This document shows, in pieces, positions 1-9,188 of a DNA stretch of 10,662 nt. The notes under the pieces are model-generated. The model was not told the DNA's origin, did not search any database, and was given only the letters and a program-made list of their open reading frames with translations. Both the position numbers and the translations under genes were made by a program. This stretch comes from Ettlia oleoabundans (lineage: Eukaryota > Chlorophyta > Chlorophyceae > Chlamydomonadales): contig JAAMXP010001841.1 of NCBI GenBank assembly GCA_019693395.1, positions 1 through 10,662 of the forward strand, given 5' to 3'. Within the stretch, counting starts at the first letter, position 1. Each line of letters opens with the position of its first letter.

Positions 1-1446
1 GGGTGGGGGTCTGGTTGGCGGCGGGCTGGGAGGGCGGGGAGGGCAACGATTCTTTCTGGACTGGCGGAAGTCGTAAAGGGCCCGAGGCTGCTTCAGGGCA
101 AAGGTTGCGCCGCTGGACACACCACACACGTAGACCGGCTTGGACTGCAGGCGCTGGTCCAGCAGGAAATCAGCCAGGATGGAAAGCACCTGCAGTGGGG
201 GCAGCGAAGGACAGGCGGCAGCAGATGGCAATGTTGACAGAGGCTTGTTGCCGTGCCAACTGGCAGGCAGGTAGCAGCAGGCTGGATCAGATGGCCAGAC
301 AGCAGCAGCAGCAGCACCACCAGTCACATGCACCAACCTGTGCCGATCCACTGGCAGGCTATCAATATGCCAGTTGCTCTTGAACCAGTATCAACACCGG
401 ACTCCTACGTGGCCTGGAAGGCTAGTTGCATATGAGTGCCCACAACAGGCATGGGATAGTGGACCCTTCCCAAAAAGACCACTTAAACTGTATGCACCCA
501 CCCACCCACCCACCCACCTGAGATTGGTCATTCAACCTGGGTGTCCCCGACGAGCTCCAGCACAGGTGCTTCTGGTCCTTGGGGCTCAGAGCCAGCACGG
601 CATAGCCGCGCCTCAGGGCCTGCTTCGTCAGGGACAGCTCCTGGGGCAGCCCTGCACCCACATGGCACAAACCAACATATCCTTTCATAAACACAAGTGG
701 CCGACACGGAGCCCAGCGACGGGATCTGACAGCAAGTCGGGTTGAGCGTTATTGGTACTTGAAGAGCTGCTGTGCTGCTTGGATAAAAGGCCGGTGTGAA
801 ATGCAGCGCAGCGCAGCACAGCAGGAAATCATGCAGCACCAAGCACATCCCTCTCTCCATATTCCCGCCACGAACACTCACCCAAGCACTCCCTGCAGTG
901 CTCTCGGTCATAAGGCCAGTGGCCCCTGGCGGCCCGGGCGCATCCCGGCAGCGCCAGCACCGTGCCACGGGGTCGACTTGGGATCTGGTAGTAGTGTGTG
1001 CGCTCAAAGGCCAGCAGCCGCGTGGGGCGCAGCCCCTTGTTTGAGTCGGCATTGATTACAGATGTCTGGTAGCCAGCCACGGCTGCAGCCACTAGCCGGC
1101 TGGCCAGGCTGGCAACATCCACAGAATCCAGCCCAGGTGGCGCTGTCGAAGCGATAACTCCGGAAGCGGTGGAGGTGTCCAGGTTGTCACTGCTGTCGGG
1201 GGAGGCGGATGCGGCGACCATGGCCCGCAGCAGCTGCTCTGCCACCACAGATTCCTTGGTTGATATCATGCCTGGTTGATACCCAGTATGTATCTTTGTA
1301 TCAGCAAGCCGACCCTGCAGCTGCAGTGAATCACGGGCCTGCCCAGCCACAGAGGCTTCCACCCACGCTGCAAGTAGCTGTGCCAGCAGCAGCGCTGCCG
1401 CCACCGGACGGATGGGGCTGACCGCTTGCCATCGTCCGCCTCCCAT
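1..1446 (-). CDS. Secreted alpha/beta-hydrolase, 5' three exons (gene runs off the window start)
   Basis: Three minus-strand exons join in frame: 1446-882, 651-518 and 189-1 or beyond. Donors are G|GTGAGTG at 881 and CAG|GTGGGT at 517; acceptors are GTGCAG ending at 652 and CCCCCACTGCAG ending at 190. The product starts MGGGRWQAVSP, followed by a hydrophobic segment (AAALLLAQLLAAW, about residues 17-30), so it probably enters the secretory pathway. Residues 164-189 hold an LPGC oxyanion-type motif and a CxxC (Cys184, Cys187). The next exon reads GLPQELSLTKQALRRGYAVL, then a CW pair. The third exon gives VYVCGVSSGATFAL, whose GVSSG is the nucleophile elbow with Ser258 as likely nucleophile. 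This arrangement resembles a plant and algal family of uncharacterised alpha/beta-hydrolases, as I remember it. The Asp/Glu and His of the triad lie outside the window, and the substrate is unknown. The frame is open upstream to a Met at 1686, but I prefer 1446 because it puts the hydrophobic segment at the N-terminus. After residue 275 or so the exon becomes Pro-rich and may run into an intron. Confidence 0.8.
495..518 (-). repeat. GGGT repeat at the 5' splice site of hydrolase intron 2
   Basis: On the coding strand the donor CAG|GTGGGT is followed directly by five GGG tracts separated by single T bases. Five G3 tracts with one-base loops fit the strict G-quadruplex pattern in the pre-mRNA. 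Confidence 0.9.
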
Positions 1447-2554
1447 CCTCCTAGGTTTCTGATCGCCGGGGACTAATTGTGTCCTGCAGGGGTGGCAACG
1501 ACAAGGTGGCGGCGCTGGAGAACAGCCACAGCGATGAAGATGTAGCGTCTCGTATTTGCCCAGACGCGCTTGAGCCGAGTGCACCCGCTTGCCGCAAAAC
1601 ATGTGTCGCAAGAGAGAGTTGGTGGTAACAGTTGCGCTTACGGGTTCGGGTGGGTCGGGCGTCCGGTTGTCAGCCGCCCATGTCACCTGAGGTCACTTAC
1701 TAGCATTCTTGACGCGTGACCCTGTGTCTACAAGATAAAACCGTTTTTTTAGCACCGCGTGCTCCAACTGCTACAGCCACCTGGCCAACCTGGGCAGCTC
1801 CTCCGCCAGCCAGCAGGTTCTCGCATGCAGGGCGCCGGGCATCTACTGTGCCAATGAATTACAGGGACGGATGATATCGCTGCTACAGTTATTGAGACAC
1901 TAGCTTCGCTTGTAGAAACTACTCGAGGGGACTCCCAAACCCAGAAGGGGCGGACAAAATCACAGGATGCATAGCAGGAAGGGTGAGTGTGTCAGGGGAA
2001 GGGAGGCATTGAGCTCTGCCGCGCTACAGCAACAGCCTGGTGATCTGATGAAAGGATAGGGAAAGAATGGCGGCACATCCAAGGTTTTGCTTGGAATGGG
2101 GGAGCCACAGGCCTTGCAGCGCTGAGCACTGGGGACACCCTCGCTCCGTGAGGGTGGCAGGCCCCTTTGCATGATAAGTATACAGTATCGAGATCGAAAA
2201 ACGCTGGTGGAAAACAAGAGAACTGCGATGGGACAGCGGACTATGCGCACAAAGCAGCGCGTTGATCGGGGGACTGGGGGGATGGCAGTGCCGGGAGACA
2301 GCAGGGCAGGGTTGAGTGGGTCAGACTGGGGTGGGGTGAGTACGGGGTAACGATGGGGCTCAATGTCAGGAATGAAGGTCGGCACAACTGCCTTGGCTTT
2401 ACCAGCGGCAGTCGAAACCGACTGTGTCCCTTAGGAGGCAGGCACAGCCGAGGAAAAGTGCGACCCAAAGCATATCAGCCAAAAAGGTAGCGAGGGAACA
2501 GTGCAAAAGAAAGAACAGGAACATCGATCAAGCACCCGGAGGCAAGCTGGCAGC
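1447..2554 (-). other. Intergenic region: 3'UTR of the Gln-rich gene and promoter/5'UTR of the hydrolase gene
   Basis: Roughly 1.1 kb between the TGA of the upstream minus-strand gene and the ATG of the next. The only TGTAA on the minus strand in the upstream part lies at 1863-1859, giving a 3'UTR of about 700 nt. The hydrolase transcript would then start somewhere between about 1850 and 1500. No convincing TATA box is seen; the A/T-rich stretch at 1732-1752 is the least GC-rich spot. A short exon-like island on the plus strand lies at 1753-1816. Confidence 0.55.
1859..1863 (-). terminator. TGTAA-type polyadenylation signal of the Gln-rich gene
   Basis: The minus strand reads TGTAA here. TGTAA is the usual chlorophyte poly(A) signal, with cleavage about 10-20 nt downstream. 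It is the only copy between the stop codon at 2555 and this point. Confidence 0.45.
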
Positions 2555-5500
2555 TCACATGCTGCTGCCGGAAGCCACAGGCAGCCCCTCTGACGCAGAG
2601 TGCGGCAGGCTAAGCAGTGAGGACGGCGCCTGCGGCAAGCTGGAGGCAGGCAGCGCCACCACAGGACCCATGTCAGCCACTGCCTGGAGCACAGAGGGGT
2701 CGGCTGTCAGCGGCTGGTCGCTGGGCACAATCGTTTCGATGCCTGGCGGCAGGTCCAGCACCCCAACCTGCGGAGTGAGGCCAGTGGAGACCTCCGGCCC
2801 GGGGAGTGCCTGTGGGGCACGTGAGCCGTCCAAGGCTGCGCCACTGCCTGGGCCAGCAGAAGCTGGCATTGGAGAAGGAGCACGTGCAGGCATCACACCA
2901 GGCTGCGGACAAAGGTAGGCCAGGAGGAAAGTACAGGTGAGGTGGTGAAATCATCAGGAGCAAGCATGCACTGGTCGGGAACTGTTGATGGTGCACATGT
3001 TCCACAGGGCTAGAGGCAAGTGACTATCCAAAGCGAGCTGGGCAGGCAATGTTCTGACACAAGGCACTGAGAAAGCCCTCGCCCCTCGCCCCTCGCACCG
3101 TGGACCCCCGTCGGCCAGCGCTTAAAGCCTCCATGAACGCCGCTGCATTGGCGCTTGAGGTGGGCACAGCAGAGGATCCCAATGCCTCTACCTTGACTGC
3201 AATGTCAGCAGCAGCCACGACGATTGCATCAGCAAATCCACCCGCAGGGCTACACATGTGCGACAGCAAAAACTGGCTGGCGAGGAAGCAATGCAAGAGA
3301 GCAGCCAGCTGCACCGGGTGGCGGGCTGCTGGCTCTCACAGCCACGCAATGTGTGCTCCTGCATGCCCAAAGCACAGTGTGCATTCCCATTCAGGCAAGT
3401 CAAAAGGCACCAGCACACACAGCCTTGGCCAAGCCCAACCTTCACTCACCCTCCACATAATGGTGGCTTTGGCTCTTCTGCAGGGCCTGTGGCGTGGGCT
3501 GTAGGATAGCAGACGCAGCGGCAGGTACAGGGGCGTTGCCAGCACCGGCCTGCATCGCTGTCTGCTGCGCGGGCTGTTGAGGCACGACATCCACTTGCAC
3601 CTGCAGCACCTGCTGTTGCTGCTGCATGGAGGCCGCCAGATTGAGCTGGTCTTGTGCTGCTGCTGCTGCAGCAGCAACATGCTGCTGCTGGGCCGCTTGT
3701 TGAGCCGCCTGCTGCTGGGCCGCCTGTTGCATGGCCTGCTGAGCTGCCTGTTGGTGGGCCACAGCCGTCGCCAGGTTCATCTGGTCCTGTGCCGCTGTTG
3801 CTGCTGCCTGCTGAGCTTGTTGCTGCTGCTGCTGCGAGTCTGCTGCAGCTTGCGCAGCTGCTTGAGCAGCTTGTGCTGCATGCAGCTGCTGCTGCGTTTC
3901 AACGGCAGCCTGTGCAGCAGCATGGGCTGCGTGGGCTGCTTGCATCTGCTGCAAATTGGCGGCTGCCAACTGCTCCTGCACAGCTGCCGCTGCCGCCTGG
4001 TGGTGCGCAGCCACAGCGGCAGCCTGTTGCTGCACCGCATGCTGCTGTGCCTGCGCCTGCTGCAGCACTGCCAGCTGCTCCTGCAGCTGGGCGGTCTGCT
4101 GCGCCGATGGTGTCTGATGCATGGCTGAGTCATTGCTGGGGGCACCAGCCATAGGTGCTGTCATCCCCGACGGTCCCAGGCTTGGCTGCAGCAGCGACTG
4201 CTGCTGTTGCAACATCGACTGCTGCGGCAGCGCGGGCGCCATCACTGCAGGCATCACTGGCTGCGCCACTGAGCCTGAACCCTGGGCAGCCATGGAGCCT
4301 GACGCTTGAGCCACCATATTCTGTGGAAGCAGCACCTGTACTGTCTGGCCGTTGGGCAGCTGTGCAGGAACCATTGTGGTAGCAGCTGCGGGGGGTGCAG
4401 AAGCCGCTGGCACAGCAGGGGGCGGTGCCGATGTGACTGGCGCAGCAGCCAGCATTGTCTGCTGAAGCTGCTGCTGAGGAGCAACTGCCTGCACCTGTTG
4501 CTGACCAGCTGAGGGTCCACCCGCACCTGTCGCATCTGTTGCCCCAGGCATGAAAGAGCCAAGCTCTGGCATTCCGCCATCCGGACGGTTGACGCTGGCA
4601 GCTGGCTGCTGCTGTGCTGGTGTGGCACCTGCGGCTGCAGCCACAGCAGCTGCCGTTGCTGGCACAGTGGGCGCCGGGGCAGGTGTCATGACGACTTGCT
4701 GCATGGGGTTTGCCGGTGCCACCACCATCAACTCTCCAGATACAGCAGGTGCGGCAGCAGGGCCAGAGTTTGGCGCGGAGTTCTGCTGAGCCGAAGCCTC
4801 GAGCTGCTGCGCTGAGTGAGCAAGTGACTGGGCGTGGGCCTGCAGCATGTTTGCCTGAGCCATTGCCTTGGCCTGCTCTGCGGCGTGAGCCTGCGCCTTC
4901 TCCTGCAATTCCCGCGCCTGGGCCACAGCCTGCACGAAAAGTTGTAGATGAAGCACTCTTCAACCATAAGCACACGAGAAAGGGTGAAATGGAGGGGGGG
5001 GCTGGAGAGGGATGCAGTGAAAGTGCAGTCATGAACGCATTAGCGTGCAACCAGTGCTTCTTGCCAACTGCTGAGCGCCATCACAATCCCACCCCATCAA
5101 CCCCGCCAAGCCCCATAGCCGCACCTGCGTGGTGATGTCAGCATGCGCCTTGGCTCTCTCCTCCAGATTTTGCACCGTGACCACCGCCTGCTGAGCTTGC
5201 TGCGTGTCAGGCAGGACTGCAGCTGCGCAACGAGCAAACAAGTGTGTGGGGTGCTTTAGCCAGGGCATATGCAAGCTATAGTGACACTAAATTGCAAGCA
5301 TAGCAGCACGACTCTTGAGTTTTCCCACTTTCAGATCAGGATAGGACAGCAGTGCACAGAGGACCAGATGCAGAGGGGAAGCATCCACAGAGCTCACCAG
5401 CTAAAGTCTGCTTCAGCTGCTCAGCTTGCACTGCCGCCTGCACTGACGCCTGCGCATGCAGCTGCGCCTGCGATGCGAGCTGCTGCGCCTGGCTGGTAGC

Positions 5501-8395
5501 ATGCGTCTTGGCCTGCGAGGAAGCACACGCAAGGAGAGTGTTGGGAGATGCCTTACAGACACACACCTGCTGACAGAGGCAGGCAGGTACCTTGCCCAGC
5601 AACAAGCAGTTCAAGTAGCATGCATCTCCCAGCTGAAACCCACCTGGCCGTGCAGCGAAGCTTGCACAGAGAGGTGCTGCGCTTGCTGGTTGAGGTTCTG
5701 GGCGGCCTGGTCTGCAGCAGCCGCAACGGGCCCAGAATCTCCAGGCCCTGATAGCTGCGGCTGCGTGGTTGCAGGGAGCAGATTGGCCTGCATACCTCCT
5801 CCTGCGCCTGCCTCCCCAGACAAGGCCTCCGACACAGTTGTCATCGCAGGCTTGGGAGGAGCCAACGCGCCACCAGACAGGCTGGTCACACTGGGCTGCT
5901 GCTGAATGTGCTGCAGGCCACCATTGGCTGTCTGCATCAGCAGCGGCTGCATGGCGGGCGCAGCGCCGTTCCCTGCCATGCTTACAACCACCTGCGACGT
6001 GGGCTGTACCCCCGTCAGAGCCTGCACCTGCTGCTGCGCCGCAACTGCAGCTGCTGTTGCATCAGGAAGAGCCAGGCCGTTGGGTTGGATGGAGGCAGCC
6101 AGCTGCGCTGTAGTGGTGGCCACTGCACCAGCGGGCGCTGCCAGGCCTGTCGCGGCGGCGGGTACGAGCTGAGAAGCCGTCAAAGCAGGCAGAGGAGCTG
6201 ATCCCAGCATGAGCTGGGGCGGCGCAGCGCCATTGGCTGGCACGCTGACCACAGTGGGCATCGGAAGGGTGTTGGGCATCGCTGCTGTGGCCGCAGGCAG
6301 GGTCAAGCCAGAAGCTGCTGCACCAGCATACGCCAGTGAGCCTGGTGCATTGCTGGGAAGGACGGGCAATGAACTGATACGGTGCATGTTGTGAGGAGCC
6401 GCCTGGCCTGCAGCACCGAGAAATGTGTAACCACGAAGGTTATGGCGTGTAAAGATGGGCTGCTAAAACGCGGTTGATGGGGAAACAAAAGGAACATGTG
6501 GAGCCGTACAGTTGGCACAAGTCGCACGAAGAAGAAGCCATGAAAAGTGAACTGGCTTTGGCATTCTGGAAGGGAACCGACAAGCCTGTGCAGGGTAGTG
6601 CAGCTACAGCAAGGATTCCAATACAGTGACTTGCTCACCAGTTCACGCTTCAAGTTGACACGCTCACCTTGCATGCCGGGCGCTTGGGACAGGGCCTGCT
6701 GCAGCTTGCTGTTCACAGCACCCAGCTGGTGCTCCAGCTCATTGACCCGATGCTGATTGGCAGCCAGCTCCCGCCGCAGGCGCGTGTTCTCGTCCTGCAG
6801 CCGCATCAGCTGCTGCCCATCGCCATCCGACAGCAGCAGCAGCTTGGCGCGCAGGTCCTGCAAAACAGCCGATATTGCGAGGTGTTGACACGAGAGGGCC
6901 CAGGAGCCTGTTGCGGCATTTTGAAGCCAATTCAGGTCATGCAGAAGTATTACCATACAACAGTCACATGCATCGAGGTGAAAAAAGCAAGCACCCAGAT
7001 TGCATAAGCTTGCATGCTCATCAGCTGCAGCCAACAACCTTATTGTTGCGCCTTGGATTGCACAGCATGATCACCCTGCCAGCCACACACCTTGAGTTCT
7101 GCATCCTGTGCCTCCAAGTGTGCGCGCACGGACCCTGCTGCAACAGCGCGCACAATCTTGGCGAGCGTGTGCAGCGACTTCTCGCCCCGAGCGGCGCCTC
7201 CAAGCAGCGGCCCAATGAGGCGGCACTCAGCCGCCAGCCGCTTCTCATCCTCCTTGGTGCCCAGCCGGCCACTGAACCGGCCTTGCATGCCCTGCACCCA
7301 GCCAGCGAAATGAAGACGAAAGTTAGGGAAGCCGCCCAGTGCGACAGTTGAGCAACCCCCTCGCAGCACGGCTGCTGTCCAGCATGGGGGCACATGTGTA
7401 CTGCATCAAATGCGCTATCGTTGCCCTACAAATAATGAACCAGTTCCCTGTAACCAAGGCATGAGCAAGCTAGCCTGCTCACCGGTGCGGCTGTGCGCTT
7501 GCCGCCCTTGCCGCCCTTCTTGCGCTTCACGCCACGGCCTGGCCGCCCAGAGCTGCCCGTCTCGTTGCCGACCTCGACACATGCGCCATTAGCACCGCCA
7601 TTTCCAGGCTCCTCCTCGTCATCATCATCATCATCGTCCTGGTCAACCTCTTCCTCTGACATGGGTGCTGAGGGCGGGGCTTGGCGGCGTGGTGCGCTGC
7701 AGTTGGTGTCCCGCACCTGGCTGGCCACATCAGGCTCGCCAGGCAACGGCGGCAACTCCAGGCTGCCCAGACGCAGGTTGCCATGCTGGTCCACAATGGG
7801 CAACGCTGCTCCCTCTGCAGGCGAGCCAAGGAGCAGACCCAGAGGGAAAGACAAGGCTGGGTGCAGGTGGGTGCAGCACGACAACAATGGGGTGCAGCAG
7901 CCACTGCCGTGGCGGTGTGCAAGGCAGGATGCAGAGAGCACTGCGGTGGCAGCCGCAATGCTGCAATCAACTGAAACAGAAGTACAGATTGCCCATGGTG
8001 CAAAGGGCGTGCTAGGCACAAAGGACACCGTAGGGCACGCGCGGCGGCAGGCGGGCGGCGGCAGGCGGCACCTGGCAAGCCTGGTATGGGCAACAGGGAG
8101 CCCTGGCTGCCGCCAAGCACATCCCTGATGCCCTCTTGCATCAGCTGGTCCAGTTCATGCGCGTTGCCCTGCGGTGAGAGGAAGAGCCAGAGTGAGCGCG
8201 GCAGATGAAAAGCGCGGGCGCCCAAGGGTGCGACTGCAAACGCCGCGGTTCCGCTGCGGTTCAAACTGTTGCCCCTGCACATCCCGCCTAGCGAGAGGCT
8301 GCAGACCCGCGCAATGACGTCTGAATGATTCTTGCCTGAAAGCCGAGGCCCAGCGGGTCCAGTGGCTGGCCGGCTTGCTGATTCTGAGGTTCCAT
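2555..8395 (-). CDS. Gln/Ala-rich leucine-zipper protein, 11 exons, 1260 aa, probable nuclear regulator
   Basis: Exons on the minus strand: 8395-8336, 8168-8072, 7814-7483, 7291-7091, 6857-6668, 6407-5644, 5512-5398, 5222-5125, 4929-3450, 3196-3099 and 2902-2555 (TGA at 2557-2555). The coding length is 3783 nt and every junction keeps frame. Nine introns are GT-AG; the first is GC-AG. Domains in order: a short N-terminus (MEPQNQQAGQPL); an acidic run at about residues 105-122 (EEEVDQDDDDDDDEEE); a basic run at 149-159 (KRKKGGKGGKR), a possible nuclear localisation signal; a helical segment at 164-230; a leucine-zipper coiled coil at 231-286; an Ala/Pro/Thr/Gln-rich segment at 294-525; a long Ala/Gln/His helix at 525-680; a second Ala/Pro/Gln segment including AQLPNGQTVQVLLPQ (808-822); polyQ/polyA at about 896-1057; and a Pro/Ser-rich tail. 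I see no DNA-binding domain and no enzyme motif. Composition suggests a transcriptional coactivator or a condensate-forming nuclear protein, which is inference. The weakest points are exon 1 and the exon 9/10 junction. Confidence 0.78.
3612..4092 (-). repeat. PolyQ/polyA low-complexity tract in exon 9
   Basis: Residues about 896-1057 are almost only Gln and Ala with a little His, encoded by CTG/TTG/TGC-rich sequence on the plus strand. It includes runs of six Gln and eight Ala. Two related blocks, AAQDQMNLATAVAHQQ (3795-3748) and AAQDQLNLAASMQQQQ (3660-3613), lie 45 codons apart and mark an internal duplication. Mixed codons (CAG and CAA, GCA/GCT/GCC/GCG) suggest selection on the protein and not recent microsatellite growth. 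Confidence 0.8.
6690..6857 (-). other. Leucine-zipper coiled coil encoded by exon 5 of the Gln-rich gene
   Basis: Residues 231-286 of the predicted protein. Core positions follow a strict 3-4 heptad spacing: L247, L250, N254, L257, L261, N264, V268, L271, L275, V278, L282. Two Asn in core positions are typical of parallel dimeric zippers. Charged residues fill the remaining positions (for example RLQDENTRLRRELAANQHRV). There is no bZIP basic region in front, so dimerisation without direct DNA binding is the simplest reading. Confidence 0.75.
8041..8068 (+). repeat. Perfect tandem 14-mer at the start of intron 2 of the Gln-rich gene
   Basis: GCGGCGGCAGGCGG occurs twice with no spacer. On the coding strand it begins two bases after the intron's GT at 8071-8070. 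Confidence 0.9.
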
Positions 8396-9166
8396 GCGCC
8401 CTGATGCCCGTATCCATCAGTGTGCCGCCCCAAAAAGGGCGTCTGCACTCGAGCGTTTCTACTTGCTGGTCCGAGCTCGGGGCGCTGCTGGATGCTGAAG
8501 GCGCTTTTGAAGCGCCCAGGACTACAATTCCCGACGTTCAGCCGGTCTCGCGCGCTTTCAGGAGGGCAGAGTTCTTTCCTTTTGCCAGGGTCTCAGAGCG
8601 CCCATGACCCGTGGCGTGGGCAGCCCTGGGGAGGGGGAGGGCATTCCCGGGCATTGTCATATAGCTCCTCCATTTCGTATGCCCCGCAAATGGGCTGATT
8701 GCAACATTGTATTTCGCAATAGCTGCCTGCACCGTGGTTTGCTTGTACTCTCTCGCTAGAGCTGTGCTGGGTTCGCCACACGCGTGCAACATCGGTTGGC
8801 AACGATGAAACGTTTTTCGTAGAATGAACTGGAGATTGAGCGCCTTTCAGGGTGGCATTGTGTTGGGTGGTTGAGGAAGTTGGCCCAACTTGGAGAAGCT
8901 AAAAGCGAAGTGGCGCCATTTTGCCCAGGTATTTTGCCAGGGTGCAGTACCGGAGCCATGTGCTGTGTATGAGACATGGTGCAGCCTTTGAGCAGGCAAC
9001 AACCTAACATTGTCCCATTCCTGCATCCCAGTGAGTGGGCTTCCGATGGCTAGGTCTGACGCACGCTCCGTTGTGGACTGGCAGCAGCTTGGCTTCTCAT
9101 CCACCTCTTGCGGGTGCAATGTGGATGGGTGTGGTGTGCGCAGACACGAGACATAGTGCGTGGCAG

Positions 9167-9188
9167 AGAAACAGTAAAGAAACAGTAA
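9167..9188 (+). repeat. Perfect tandem 11-mer
   Basis: AGAAACAGTAA occurs twice back to back inside the divergent intergenic region. No role can be read from sequence. Confidence 0.9.

Noticed and set aside
1447..1686. Upstream in-frame Met for the hydrolase (80 residues longer)
   Set aside because: It would bury the hydrophobic signal-like segment about 100 residues inside the protein, behind a Cys/Pro/His-rich random-looking stretch.
3336..3449. Alternative ending of the Gln-rich protein using an acceptor GCATGCAG, giving an early stop
   Set aside because: It would drop the 116-codon last exon, which has a good acceptor, coding-like composition and a proper stop. The junction 3450/3196 (ATTGCAG acceptor) keeps frame into it. 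It remains possible as an isoform.
3577..4154. Long plus-strand open frames rich in Leu, opposite the polyQ region
   Set aside because: CTG/CAG repeats lack stop codons in most frames on both strands. The Leu-rich readings are shadows of the Gln/Ala coding frame and join to no other exons.
7617..7640. ATC/GTC repeat considered as a microsatellite
   Set aside because: It encodes the Asp run of the acidic tract within exon 3 and is explained by coding.
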